A DNA stretch of 64,000 bases, from the NCBI GenBank assembly GCA_001695595.3, contig MBPM02000031.1, positions 496,001 through 560,000 of the forward strand. The letters run 5' to 3'. Below, in pieces: positions 25,601 through 37,236 of the stretch. Below the pieces are notes generated by a model. It saw only the letters and a program-made list of their open reading frames with translations, ran no database searches and was not told the origin of the DNA. How positions within the stretch are numbered: the first letter of the stretch is position 1; each line of letters starts with the position of its first letter. This DNA comes from Plasmopara viticola. Its lineage: Eukaryota; Oomycota; Peronosporomycetes; Peronosporales; Peronosporaceae. Made by a program: the position numbers and the translations under genes.

Positions 25601-28600
25601 TGGGAAACATCTGACCAAACGTAGTTCCTGATGAAGTAAGCTTGAATGCCGATCATTTCGCCAAAGTTGCGCAAGAAGTGCCAATACATTTACTGTCCAG
25701 ACAATATCGTTTTTTTCTGCAGACAACGAAAGAACTCGCATCAAGTGAGACGCTTGAAGCTGCTCAATCCGAAGTTGGTTTTTCATTGATCCAGACATTG
25801 CCAAAGACAGAGCAGGATGTAGGAGACGCTTGTTGAACGTTGATCCGAGCACGTCTACGCTTAGAACTTTTAGCAACTCGTTCGTGCTTTCGCTGGTACC
25901 AGCTCTTGTGAGATTGATGCCGTCAATCAGCTCTGCTGGCTTCAACAACTCGCTCGGTGTTAAAGGTGTAGCGGAAGATAGCCACTTGACTTGACGTAAG
26001 TGACGCATGATTTCTGGAACAATGCTTCGAAAAGGGGTTTGCACTTCGTTTTCAAGCGGCAGCAACGACAACAGGTGGGAGATTCCAGTGGAAATGTCTT
26101 TCGTTTGAAGCGTTAAGACGTAGCACTTTACAGCATCACTTACCAGCTGAGGAAACTTGGAAATCAGCCACTCATTCCACTCACTGCCACTTGTAATTGC
26201 TTCTCGAGAGCTCGGAATTTCGAAGTCTCCCTGCAATATAAAACGGAAGCCATACGACCGCAACGGTAAGTAACAGAACACGTCTTGAAGCGGGGGTCGA
26301 TCATGTTGCTTGTTCAGCTTTTCTTTAAATGAGATTGGAAATGCAAGAGCGATCTCCGTTGAACACTTTCGAGCAAACATTTGAGGCACTTTGAGCGTCT
26401 CCTTCACTATCAACCAACTCCGGTGAGTAACTTCTACATTGTTATCGCTCGTCTTCACTTGCGTGTACAAATGAACAAGTGTTGCGTTTGCATAAAGGTT
26501 CATTTCCTTCTTTAGAAAGTGCAGCGTGTGTTGTCGTGCCGAATCACACAGTCGAAGCTCTTGGATGCGTCGAAGGAAAAGCAGTACAGACGGTTCGAGT
26601 GCTAAGAGTGACTGTGAAATGGTTTCCATCCTCTGTACGGACGATTCGTTCAAAGGCAGCACAAATGTCGTGCCACGGCAACGCTTCCATTGGGTCGTAT
26701 CGTCTAGCCAATAGGGCAAGATGTAGCCAACACCGTTGCCGTGTGTGGTGTTCTTCGCGTGAAAACAGATATGAAATCCGTTAGAATGAACTTGTGGATT
26801 GTCGGAGACCTTAAAGACGCTCTTGAAACCAATTCCTTTCTTGCCGATACTCGCCTCTAAATCGTTAACTGTCTTTGTCGATGCACCCACGTCACAGATC
26901 GCCTGAATATTTGCCGAGGAGAATCCCTGCTCGTTGTTGTAAAATACAATTTCCTTGTCAGATGTCAATGTAAATTCGCCAAGAGGAGTAACCGTGTCGT
27001 CGTATGTGTTGTCATCAGCATTTTGCAGTAACTCAAGAACAAAGTGTGTACTCGCACTGTAGAGCTCGTCACTAAGCCGCTTGAGTGCTCGCTCTAGACG
27101 CTGCTGCTGAATTAGTAACAAAGATGTCGTTGCTTCGTCCTGAGTCTCAAGTCCGACGCCAAACTGCTTCTTTCGGAGTTTTTCGATAAACGATTGACAC
27201 GATCTAGTGTGAATGTTTGTGCACGACACATTCTTCACGTCTTGGACAGAGGTAAAACTTGGTTCTTCCAAAGCAGAAGTGCTTGTTGGACTAGCGGCCT
27301 TGCTTTTGTCTTCCACACTGCTGTAAGCTGCATCAAATGACAATGCTGCCTTATTTTCGGCCGCATCCTTCTCATTACCATTTGCAATAATGGAAGCATC
27401 ATTTGCATTGCAAGCATCCGTCACATTCGCACGAACAGAACACCACTCGTTCGTTTGGTTAGTCCACAACGACAATGAACTTCGATTTGAAAGAAACAAA
27501 AGCGATTTCCGCTCTGCGTCACTTGTACAAGTCCTCCAAATTTGATCAACAAAGTCAGACCTAGCATCGTGGCCAATGGCATCGAGTAGCAACGGCAACA
27601 CAAAGTCTGCAAATTCGACTGGTGTCTCCATTAAGATTTCCACCACAAGACGCTTCACGAGTTTGTCGTCCACTTTGACCAAGTAGGCACGCAAATGCGC
27701 TTGTACAAGCTGTTGTGGAAAATTCGCTCGGCCCTTGCACTTCACGACCATCGACACCAAGTGAAGAGCCACTTGGCTGGCAGCCACGTCCAACTTTTCC
27801 TGCTCTGCTTGCCGTAGTAGCAACTCTATATCGGACGGCGTTGACTTTTCATTCACTCGCACGATCGTTCCGTTAGTACAGCATACGAACAATAAATTGT
27901 TTGAAGGCGCATGATCAAGTAAAATCATTTCATGCACACGAAGAAACGAGAGCAATGGCCCACACAATGGGGCATAACGCTCTTGCCAATTCATATATAA
28001 AGCTACATTGATCAAGAACGGACACTTGCGCAACTTTACAAGTGCTTGCTCTGTCAGAAGGTGCGAGGACTTACCTGTTGCATCTTCACAGCTGCCGCTG
28101 TTATCGAAGTTAAGGTCCAGACTGCCAGCGTATTTGACTACGGATCCTCCTTCATTAGAAGTATCTTGATCTGGAGCCTTCTCGATCGTTTCAGCACTGA
28201 AAAAAGACTTGAGTTCAATATGTGCACCTTCAAACTCGACTAATAGACGATGTGCTATCCATTGTTGCTGCTTTTCGCTAGAAAGCGAGCTCAACAACGA
28301 GGACGAAGCGATGGTGGCACGACATTGGCGAACAAATGGCAGCATTTCTTCTTCAAGCTTCTTGTTTTTAGTTTGTTGTGACTCCCCGCATTCGCCACTC
28401 CCTTGAATCGATTGCATCAGGCCTGAAAGACACTTAGCAGCGCTCAAGTCGCCGCCGTTCTCGGCATCATCAATCAGCTCAGGCAGAAGCTCGAGAACGG
28501 ACCGTCTTCCAGCCCAAGAAATATCGTTAGACTCTGCCGCAAATATGCTGATGAGATGCTTTTCAAGAGACGAAACAATCAGTAGCACATCCTTTGCTGT

Positions 28601-30184
28601 CTGAGGCTCGTCCCTAGGCCGCTTGGCTTTCAAAAAGTTTACAACTTCGGTCTTCACGTCTTCGAGCGTCACGTTCACACTTTTGTTTAGTTTTGCATAC
28701 GTCGTGGCGAATGGATCAGCAGGTGAGACTGGAAATGGCACCACGTTACTTGATATCGTTGACTGTTTATCCTTTTTCGATAAATTTTCATCTTCCCCCT
28801 CATCTTCCTCGTCGCTTGACTCAACATGGCATTTACAAGTGCACGAACAAGTGCATGAATGTTTGCCCACACAACAACAATCACACTCTTCCGTGTCACT
28901 TTCAGCCAATATTTTCATCGTACCATTCTCATCGTCAGTGGGGAATTTATCGTCATTTAATAGCAAAGCGTACGTCTTGGCCATGATACTGCAAATCACC
29001 CACGTCACGACTTTAAGTCTGGAATAGTGTTTGCTCTTCTGTGACGATGCTATAAATCGCGTTAATTGGTTGCGAAGCTTCAAGTCTATCTCGGCAATTT
29101 CTTGTGACGAAATTGGATGATTAAAGTGGTGTGATGCCTTTGCATTAGCAGCAGCTTTTCGACACAAAAGGTTGTCCAGATACACGTCCACATCCGTGAC
29201 GCGCTTCAGCATGTCCAATGATAGCGACTGTATGCTGCCCTGATTACCTCCACGTCTCGTCTGCGCGCTTTCTTCCGTCTTGGTCCGTGCATTTACTTGC
29301 TCCAACAGCTCCCCCAGCGCTCGTTTCCGATTCTCATCACTAAATTTCTCCTTTGTCAAACGAAACATTTTCTCTGCAATTTCGCCTTGAAACTGCTGTT
29401 CGAGCGTCTTAAGCTCTTTCACCTCGTGATTAGCCACACGACGCAGCAATCCAACATAAACACCAAAGCCATGAGGATCAATAAATACACCCATTGCTCG
29501 AGCACTTGGTTGTCGGTATTGCTGGGCCAAAAAAAGCAAAAACTCGTGCAAATCCACGTGGGAAGACGCTCGAAACGCGTCCTGTCCCAAAAGGTCTTCA
29601 AATTGACGCAAGCACGTCAGCACATTGCGAGTTGTGATAGTGAAGAGGACTGGTGGCGACTGGTACAGCTGTTGCACAGCTTCAGTATGCAGAAACGAAT
29701 TGCCTATCTTGAGCTCGTGAAACGAGCGAAGCCCTTCATGCTGTAGGAAAGCCTGGTGGCACTCATAAAGCGTATGAATGCGTCGACTTTGTAGAAAACA
29801 CGTGACGAATGTCCACACGCGTTGATTCACAGTGTGCAGCTGCCTCAGTGCTGGCAACTGCAGTGCGCTCGTGCCCATAAGGTCCTCAAATGCATTGACA
29901 TCTATACAATGAAGCAACAATTAGCAAAAATCCATTACGTTACATGATTCAAACGTACGAAAAAAATTGCAGATGGCGCGCACTACAATGTCGAGTGTCA
30001 AGGCGTTTGGCGGGGTCGATGGACTCGACTGATTGGCTCGAAAAGCTTCAATGAATGCCACGACGTCTTTCTGGACTTGTGCAGAGGATGAACCAGCTCT
30101 CAATTGCTGATGTGGGTGCTGATGAAACCTTTGCTGTGGGCTCGTGTTTAGACTGTCGCCAACATGCTGCCAGTTGTCGCGCAT
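22646..30184 (-). CDS. NO VEIN-like GHKL (Hsp90/sacsin-type) ATPase, giant protein
   Basis: Two exons: 30184-29944 (from ATG) and 29901-22646, joined over a 42-bp intron (GTAACG...TATAG, with GCTAAT branch-like site) in phase 1. This gives about 2,498 residues before the stop at 22646. Around residue 1037 is the N-box ELLQNADD and around 1099 the G-rich motif GKKGIGFKS, the ATP-binding signature of the GHKL/HATPase_c fold as found in sacsin and NOV. Residues of about 418-437 form a dense Cys cluster (nine Cys and two His in 20 residues), followed by an acidic stretch. The rest is long, mostly helical, with no obvious membrane segment. Adding the DUF3883 module just downstream gives about 2,690 aa, close to plant NOV. 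In plants the protein acts in vascular and cell-fate control; its biochemical role is poorly known, and the oomycete role is unknown. The exon-1 frame extends upstream only to non-ATG codons, so ATG 30184 is the likely start. Confidence 0.85.
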
Positions 30185-31800
30185 GATGGCAATATTGACT
30201 GGGTGCGCGCGCCGCAAATCCGATTTGATGTGGCATCCACAAATTAATAAACTAATGTGGCAGCACTAAAATCTATGCGCCCACCACAGTTGCCTGCTAG
30301 CTTCTACGACAATATCCTTCTCGTCCGGTCTCACGTCGAGCTCAATTGTCTGGAGCGTAGCTGTGTCGCTTAATTTTTGGGCCTCAACGGCAATTTACTG
30401 GACTTGACGGTATTCTTCTCCGTCTTCTTGCTCGACGACTCCATCTCGAAGTGTCCGTCGTGACGGTTCAAATCGATGTGACAGGCACGAGACAGGATTT
30501 GTTCGAAATTGCTGCTCGTTTTCAGGCTGTTAAATTAACTCTGAGACGTCATGTGCCTTCTCACGCGGTAATGCTGCGCGTGAGCGTCGTAGTATGTGGC
30601 CATATCGTCGACGGTCTACTGAAAATTGCACATCTGAGCCGTTGGCAATGTCATTTTTTACGCAAGATTTGCGTGCACCAGAGTGGAATTGATCTGACAA
30701 ATTTTGGTGGTTTAATACTCGTTCAAGAAAGAAATAGGATAACCCTAAGAGATTTAAACTACCGTAACCCACGCGCTAGGACTATGCTGTCTCTGACGCG
30801 GGATGCTGGTAGCTATCCGACTCAATTTAAGATCAAGCTTAGTGTCCTTCACTACATTTTAAGGCTTTTTTTGTCATAATAACGGGATTCAGCTCACTTA
30901 TCTGTTACACACCCATTTGCGTGCGGATTGGTAGGGCAGCCACACTTTCGGCTGTGATTGCTCGTTCACTATAGTGACCTATCTCCGGCTGCCTTTCTTC
31001 GGATTCTTTGGGTGTCCACCGGGTGTTACCCGGTCCGGAGTCGAGTAGCTAACGACTTGAACCACAGGGTTTGGTTGGAAATACATTACAGAAGCAATAC
31101 AGTAGAGGGTATAGAATCTAACTTGCCCGTCCAAAATACCATCTTACGTGAGTGGCCACACTACGCCAGCAGTGCTATTTCATTGCCGCCAAGAATTGTC
31201 CGGAAGCCATCTAAATTCAACGTCGCAGCTTTTCGACCTTTTTCGTAGATATATTCTCACCTTGGTCGCACAAAGGGGTATAAGAGCCATTCGAATTGGC
31301 AAACGACTCTGCAACTCCGACATCAAGCCTGAGGACTCTAAGCAGTGGAAGGCAAGACTGACAATAAACAAGATGTGGTCGATATATACGAGATCATAAC
31401 GAGCGTTTACCGCACAACCCTTGCTTATAGCCAGCAATATGTTTTAAATCTCGGCCGTTTCGGTAACTTCTCTTGATCGGGCCTGATCACACGCACTGGG
31501 CTAGTCAATTTCCTTCAGAGGTTTGAAATCGTTGTGACGTACATTCTCCAGCGCCTTCTTCACCACTTCGTCGTCATCAATAATGTTTTTGTCAAAAATC
31601 AAATTCTGAATCCAAGCGTGTTGTCGTCCATTTAGCATATACCTCAATTTTTATTTCTATTCCGGCTAAAGTGGTAGCTATAAGAACAACGCTGGTATCA
31701 GCCAAATGCTTTTTTTATCTTTGATGGGAGCCCACGGAAGACTCAGGTAGCTATGAGCCTATTAGAAATGTGTAATTATCACCTCTGACGGGATGAGAAA
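30185..31800. other. Interval with possible gene remnant, then no gene
   Basis: An ATG at 30274 opens a 32-codon plus-strand frame (MRPPQLPASFYDN...) divergent from the NOV-like gene. Coding-like frames follow in other phases to about 30880 (such as the run at 30451-30879). These do not join by any intron I can place, and I recognise no family, so a pseudogene is possible but unproven. From 30880 to 31800 there are only short frames and nothing I can name. Confidence 0.3.
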
Positions 31801-31839
31801 AAGTGCGGGCCTGCATCCCGAAATTAATTTTATACATAA

Positions 31840-32383
31840 AGACTCTTGTAGTTGCTCCAGAGCTCCACGGCCTCGAGAGTTTCCATCGCCGCCAGCTTCG
31901 CTACGCTCTTGGCTATCGCTACCCCCGACCCATTTCGAATACAAGACTCTACGACCTCTGTGATGAGCGGCCGCTGAGACTACGACCGACACAAGCTCGC
32001 TGGCGCCTGTTTGGCCATGTACTTCGCCGCAATCCCGACATTCCAGCTAACCTCCAGATGCGTGCCTACTACTTCTCCACCGCAGCAAAATGGCGCGGAC
32101 GTCCCCGCACCACGCTCTCCTCAACACTCGACCACGACCTTGTTTCCTGTGGCTCCGGCTTTTGACTCCGGACAGCACAAGACCTCGAAGTGCTTCGTAC
32201 CCTTGCACAAGACCGAAAGAAATGGAAGACCCTCACGACCTCGGTGCCGGATGCACTGCCCGCCGAACGAGACCCGACGTATGCGGACACCACTCTATGC
32301 CGTGGACTAGCCAGACTGAGCCTAGCACGTGCGTAACTTGGCAACGCGATAACGAGATACATTACATTACTCTAGTAGTTTAA
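31840..32383 (+). mobile_element. LINE (non-LTR retrotransposon) 3' remnant
   Basis: The plus strand encodes the C-terminal tail typical of non-LTR reverse transcriptase proteins: FHRRQLRYALGYRYP, then ARWRLFGHVLRRNPDIPA, then a basic WRGRPRTTL stretch. After a frameshift near 32160 comes AQDRKKWKTL. The catalytic reverse transcriptase and endonuclease domains are absent, so this is a 5'-truncated, frameshifted copy. The end carries a short ATTACATTAC microsatellite (about 32360), as LINE 3' ends often do. Not functional. Confidence 0.75.
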
Positions 32384-33892
32384 GGAGGTCGTTGCTTGTA
32401 ATGATCACGATTTATGACGCGTTGCCACATGTGAAAGCAGTTTTAGTATTAACTTCGAATAACAACTAGACGGGGGTTATGTTTGGATCCGAAAATGCAA
32501 ACGTTCACGTAGAATGCCATCCAGATAGTCAAAGTTCGCCATTTTAATTGAGAAATACTCATTCATTGATGTGGAGTTGATATCGAGCTTTGTTAGCGAA
32601 TTCAACTGCTCCTATGTTTTGCAGGATTACATATGCTAAGAACCCATAGGCGAACCTATTACAAATCATGTTTTCAGTCGTATAGATAAAGTTGATAATG
32701 ATAGCAAGCTCGAGACGCTTGTCAAAACACTGGAGAGATCACAATGCTTCAAACGCTGTCATAAGCTCGCGCAACTACTTTTACTTGCCGACACCATATT
32801 ATATTTTTGCGATATATAAATCAAGTCGCATCGTAATTTAATATCTGCCGTTGCGCTACCAAACCTGACATCGCTTAAGTATTCAATAAGGCCTTATTCA
32901 TGCACAGTACCGTTCTAGCGATATGCTTGACCTTCGATGCAGCGTGATGTGCCTGTTATCAATATCGAGCGCAATGATTTTCTGAACGAACATTTCTCAC
33001 CCCTGACAAAGACCTGAGAGACGTGGTTTTTATTTAAGAAGCTGTTCATAACTGCCAGTCATATCAGTAGCACTTGAAATGAACTGTCAAAGATTTTACT
33101 CGAAGCACCCGGATTGAGAGCAGTACCTATCGATACCGTTTTGCGGACAAGGTAGCTCATTCTGTAGTCATCCTTACTTAAATATTGTGTCAGTGCATTA
33201 TCATAAGTTGGATAGCCACCTGAATTTACTGAGAGATACATGATTCGAAAGTTTGTTGAGGTCGAAACATATTTAGTTAAATCCTATCTAGAACAAAGGA
33301 TTTAGTTACGAGCGGTACTAACTTTGGCAGGTATCGGCATCGATGAAAGTTCATTTATCAAATCACCATAATAAACGATTATGTCAGGGGCATCTAACTT
33401 TTTGATTTTTATTCCCAAGCATTCACCTCACGTCTTTGCTCATTTATCGATCATCGTCTGGAATCCTTGTCAAGAGCTATATTAATATTTGAGCGATGAG
33501 TTGCATGAAGTTATTATCTCTGCTGACCCTGATTCATCCCTAGGCTACGACATACTCCATTGGACTCTTGCAAACCAGAATTTGCTATCACAGACGGTTT
33601 GCAGCAATGCTTAGCAATTTTGTAACTGTTTATTACTCATAATTTAACTGAATGTTGACATTTGAAAGATAATACTCATTTCTATCTCACAACGGATAAG
33701 ACAATTTCCTTATTAATACTGAATATGTAGCTCTCTTGAAAGCTGACTTAAGGCGTGATTCGGTATCGGTTGTTTGAAATTCCAACATACATGGAACTGA
33801 GGATTGTAGCATAGTCTATTTTTATTGAGAACTAACAAGCGTGAAGGACAGATGTTGTTTGTGGATCGATTCTTGGTCACTCTATTCAGAGT
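32384..33892. other. AT-rich interval, no gene seen
   Basis: About 1.5 kb of AT-rich DNA with only short frames. Nothing recognisable on either strand. It separates the LINE remnant from the duplicated NOV fragments. Confidence 0.5.
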
Positions 33893-34084
33893 GGTTGTCA
33901 ACTTTTTTCTGGAAAGTTCCCGCGCTAGCAATTTCACCATCTTCCATGTCATTTAAAGCGCGCTTGTGATTAGCACCATTCAGTGACAATGAAGAGATAC
34001 TATCAGGGGAGCGAAGACAAACGTTGAGTTTTTAAAAGCCATTGCTCTCTCACGAACGCGTTCGGCTGGAGCAAGCTGAGGTAC
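33893..34084 (-). pseudogene. Duplicated fragment of NOV-like gene 3' end
   Basis: This segment matches 22656-22872 in the same orientation, covering the end of the giant ATPase frame (RAFNDMEDGEIASAG... region). It lacks about 40 bp after position 34004 that are present in the full gene, plus small changes. It abuts, head to head, the DUF3883 copy at 34085. It cannot encode a product alone. Confidence 0.85.
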
Positions 34085-34664
34085 AGAATCTAAAAGTCCA
34101 GCATGTTCATCATTATCATTGTCAAACGACGGCACTGCAAGAGCGTATGGCATGCAAATGCACAAGTCGCCATATCCACAATTTTCTAGTGCCGAAAATT
34201 CAAGCGGGGCTTCATACCATATGCCGCGCCCTCTATCATCATCGAACACAGAAATGCAGTTTTTGTCGCTGTCGAACACAATGACAAAAGAGGAGCGGGA
34301 AGCTATCGGTCGCTGGGGCGAAGCGTATGTATTTCACCAGCTTAAGCGCCAGCATGCTAGGAATAATGTAATTGTTGAGTGGGTCAATGAAAAGGAAGAA
34401 TCCGGTCTTCCGTACGACCTGACGCTATCGTCTGGAGGTAAAGTGGAGGAATACATTGAAGTAAAGTCGACACGTACGATGGAAAAGGGTGCATTCGAAA
34501 TCAGTATGAACGAGCTAGACCAGGCAGCTATTCACGGCTCGACGTATTGTATTTACCGAGTGTTTAATGCTGGCAACTTTGCACTAGGCCGCGTGGTTCG
34601 ACTCAAGAATCCCGTGTCATTAGTCCGTCAACGCAAGATTCAGCTAGCACTCGTCATGCAGTAA
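34085..34664 (+). CDS. Stand-alone DUF3883 (NOV C-terminal) domain, inverted duplicate
   Basis: An inverted copy of 22057-22634, about 95 percent identical at protein level. The first in-frame ATG is at 34152, giving about 170 residues. It keeps R-W-G-E, the Asp of LPYDL and the IEVKST motif, so the nuclease-like core is intact. The upstream ATPase is missing: a reversed fragment of the NOV gene sits just before it. Its stop lies about 40 bp from the stop of the convergent CSN3 gene, the same arrangement (in mirror image) as copy 1 with the CSN3 pseudogene. It may be an expressed single-domain protein or a relic. No promoter is visible. The open frame despite duplication suggests recent origin or selection. 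Confidence 0.5.
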
Positions 34665-34706
34665 GTCAATAATTGTGTGTGTATCAAAAAAGCTTTATTT
34701 TCCGCT

Positions 34707-36173
34707 TTATTCGATCGTATCCATTCCGCTCGCACTTTCAACGAGCGCTCGTTCCTCGCTCTGCTGATTATGCATGGTCATTCGTGAGCGCCGATCCTTA
34801 TCTTTTTGCCAACGCGACTGGAATTTCGCGCTCGTCACAAGCTCAACGTCCATGTTCCGCAATTGGGACGCAACCATCACGAGCTTCTCCATTTCCTTCT
34901 GCAGCTTCAGTGTTGCTTCACTCTGCCCATCATCGCGACAGACGCTATTTTCGTTATTTTCAAGCACAAAGCGCACCATAGCTTTCTGTTTATCGATGAC
35001 AGCGTCCATCTGATTCGAATGAATCAAACCAAGCAGCATCTTCTCAGTAGCTACTGCATCGCTACTCACCATGCCAGCTGCTGTTGCAATATGGGCGAGT
35101 TCAATGGTGGCATACGTATGCTTCAACAAAAGCACTTTTCGCTGCCTAAAAGCCTGCTCGACTTGCTTTACAAGACCTAAATTCTTTTCCTGTGCAAACA
35201 GCTCGTGGTGGTCACGTACGACGTCCTGCACCGCGGCAAAGCTTTTGGTGACGACAAATGCATTCACTAGGTCAGTGTACGCGACGCAGTGGCTTTCCAC
35301 ATGGCGAACGACGACGAATGGCGTATATTTGGGTAAAAGGACCTTTTCTCCTTTTGTGATGAGCGTTACCAAAAGCAATTTCTTGTACGCTTCGATAACA
35401 AAGGCACTCAGCGAAACGGCTGGTGCTGTGATCACCAGCTGAAAAAAATCCAGTGCATCTTGATATCGTTTTTCGCCAAGATACAAGAGTCCTCCATAGT
35501 ACGCGTAGCCTAGAAAGTCGACGCAAGTGACGAGATGTGACTGCGAATGGATCTCCACCAAGTTCCTACCATCATCAAACTCATTATTAGAACAGCTATA
35601 ACCTGCTTAAAGCATCAAATTGAAGACGCACTGGTCGAGAATCTCCATCGCGGCGAAATAACACTTGGAATGCAGACATAAATACAGAAATTGCGCGTGC
35701 AGCGGCGTCAATACGGCCTTTCCCTGCTCGTAAAAGCGACAAAGAAAGCTTTTTAATGAAAAAATCGCCGTGATACTTTGGTGCATGTCCACGGCTACTC
35801 GTGCGTACTGTTCGCAAAGCACACTTAGTCTCTTAAGCTCCTTGACGGCCACGGTCGCGGGAATTTGATAAAGTAGGTGCGTGACTTGTCGTATCAGCTT
35901 GACGTGCGTCTCATCCAAGTTCTCGCATGGACGCAAATGTTCTATTTTTGAAGCTTTGGCGGAAAGGAGCAAGAGGAAGCTCAACGGAAGGATGGCGAGC
36001 GGCTCGTAGTCTAGCGCTTGATCCAATTGGGCGATAGAGGACGTACGCAGAGCTGCTGTGAGGTCCTCACCACTCAGTGCTTGTGCCAGCATTGTATCGA
36101 GCTTACTCGTCTCTCCGCTCTCGGATTGGGACACTAGTAGCAACAGGATCGGCTGCAACGGGCCCCACTCCAT
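34707..36173 (-). CDS. CSN3: COP9 signalosome complex subunit 3
   Basis: Subunit of the COP9 signalosome, which removes NEDD8 from cullin-RING ubiquitin ligases. Two exons: 36173-35632 and 35565-34707, joined over a 66-bp intron with donor GTGCGT, branch-like TTCTAAT and acceptor GGTAG, phase 2. The product is 466 aa (human CSN3 is about 420). Family landmarks include the LDQ..VEI stretch, GYAYYGGLLYLGEKRYQ (matching the YYYGGMIY region), the run YKKLLLVTLI..G.....PKYT, and the C-terminal PCI/winged-helix part with MVRF. Without the intron an in-frame TAA would end the protein at codon 189, so splicing is required. A truncated inverted copy lies at 21612-22050. The gene is divergent from the membrane-protein gene at 36307, 133 bp away. 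Confidence 0.9.
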
Positions 36174-36306
36174 GGCGATATAAGTTGATGTTAATTACGA
36201 TCAGAGGTATTTTTGAGGTATCCATATGGTGTGCTCTTAATGTGGTGGAGGGCTTTATGTAAGTACGAGTATTCAGCAAAAACATCCAATCGGCATAGCA
36301 GTGGCA
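36174..36306. promoter_or_regulatory. Short bidirectional promoter region, CSN3 / membrane protein
   Basis: Only 133 bp separate the start codons of two divergent genes, so both promoters must lie here or overlap the coding regions. The spacer is AT-rich, with no clear initiator consensus on either strand. Confidence 0.5.
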
Positions 36307-37236
36307 ATGGCGGCTATGGCGCCGGCGGTGCGGGAGTTGGTGGATCAGCCGCTCAAAGAACTGAATAAACTATATGAAAACTCGCTGAAGGCTATGCTAG
36401 TGTGTGGACTCGAGTTTTACTTGTCGGCGTCACTCGTAGCGTCTTTTTTTCAGTGTCCGGATGAAAGTACGCAGGGAGAGCAGGAGCTACAGACGTTATA
36501 TACGCTGGCGTGGGTACCCATGGTGCTCGCCTTTATGCTTGTGTACGGACCCAAGATCTCATCCTCAATCTTTCCATCGCCTGAACACCTAGAGCGCAAT
36601 ATGCTGCGCTGCAAAATTTTCACATGGGTTTACCAATTCGTCTTTCTCATCTGGGACCCTGACATGGTCATTAAGACAGGCCCATCGCTTGGTGTGTCGA
36701 TCATTTTCTGTATGACTGACCTCTGTCGTTTCGTCATGGACATGAAGCACTTGACCGAAGGCGAGTACGATGAGAATGGCAACTCGTTCATCATCCATAA
36801 CAAAGTGTCTCAGCAGGATCATAAGGAATCAAGTACGCAGCAGCCACCACAAGTAGTCCAGCGACAAAACGAGTCTCAGGAATCTTCACGGTCGTCCCAG
36901 CAGCTTCAAGTACGTCCTAAAGATAGCTACACGGTTCTTGTTGCTGGCTCAGCGAAAGAGGGGTCACCACGGCAAGATAGACCAAAACATTCTATGCGAT
37001 TAGTTCAGAGTCAGCAGGGCCAAGCGGAACAGGCACAGCAACAGCAAGAATCTATAACTCCTCTATTTGGATCAAAACGTTTGGCACAGGCGTGCAAGGG
37101 CAAGCGAAGTCAAGATTTGGCGCTGGACCAGTCACCATGGACAATAAAAAGTCAATATGTTGCGGTGTTGGATCCCGACGCTGAGAAGGAAGCCACCGAG
37201 CTCATTGCCAAGAAATCGTTTACATATGAGTTTTAG
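36307..37236 (+). CDS. Putative four-span membrane protein, Gln-rich tail
   Basis: The ATG at 36307 gives 309 residues. I do not recognise a named family. Hydrophobic segments at about residues 28-50, 66-84, 104-122 and 127-146 predict four membrane spans. They are followed by a long polar C-terminal tail rich in Gln and Ser (several Q-Q and S-S runs, about 165-250), then a charged end. The spans resemble those of the protein at 45506-46159, including a short loop ending in G-P-x-L before the last span, so the two may be distant paralogs. Each gene is divergent from a housekeeping gene (CSN3 here). Start: a further ATG at 36316 is also possible. Function unknown; a lineage-specific membrane protein is the safest description. 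Confidence 0.75.
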   Translation: MAAMAPAVRELVDQPLKELNKLYENSLKAMLVCGLEFYLSASLVASFFQCPDESTQGEQELQTLYTLAWVPMVLAFMLVYGPKISSSIFPSPEHLERNMLRCKIFTWVYQFVFLIWDPDMVIKTGPSLGVSIIFCMTDLCRFVMDMKHLTEGEYDENGNSFIIHNKVSQQDHKESSTQQPPQVVQRQNESQESSRSSQQLQVRPKDSYTVLVAGSAKEGSPRQDRPKHSMRLVQSQQGQAEQAQQQQESITPLFGSKRLAQACKGKRSQDLALDQSPWTIKSQYVAVLDPDAEKEATELIAKKSFTYEF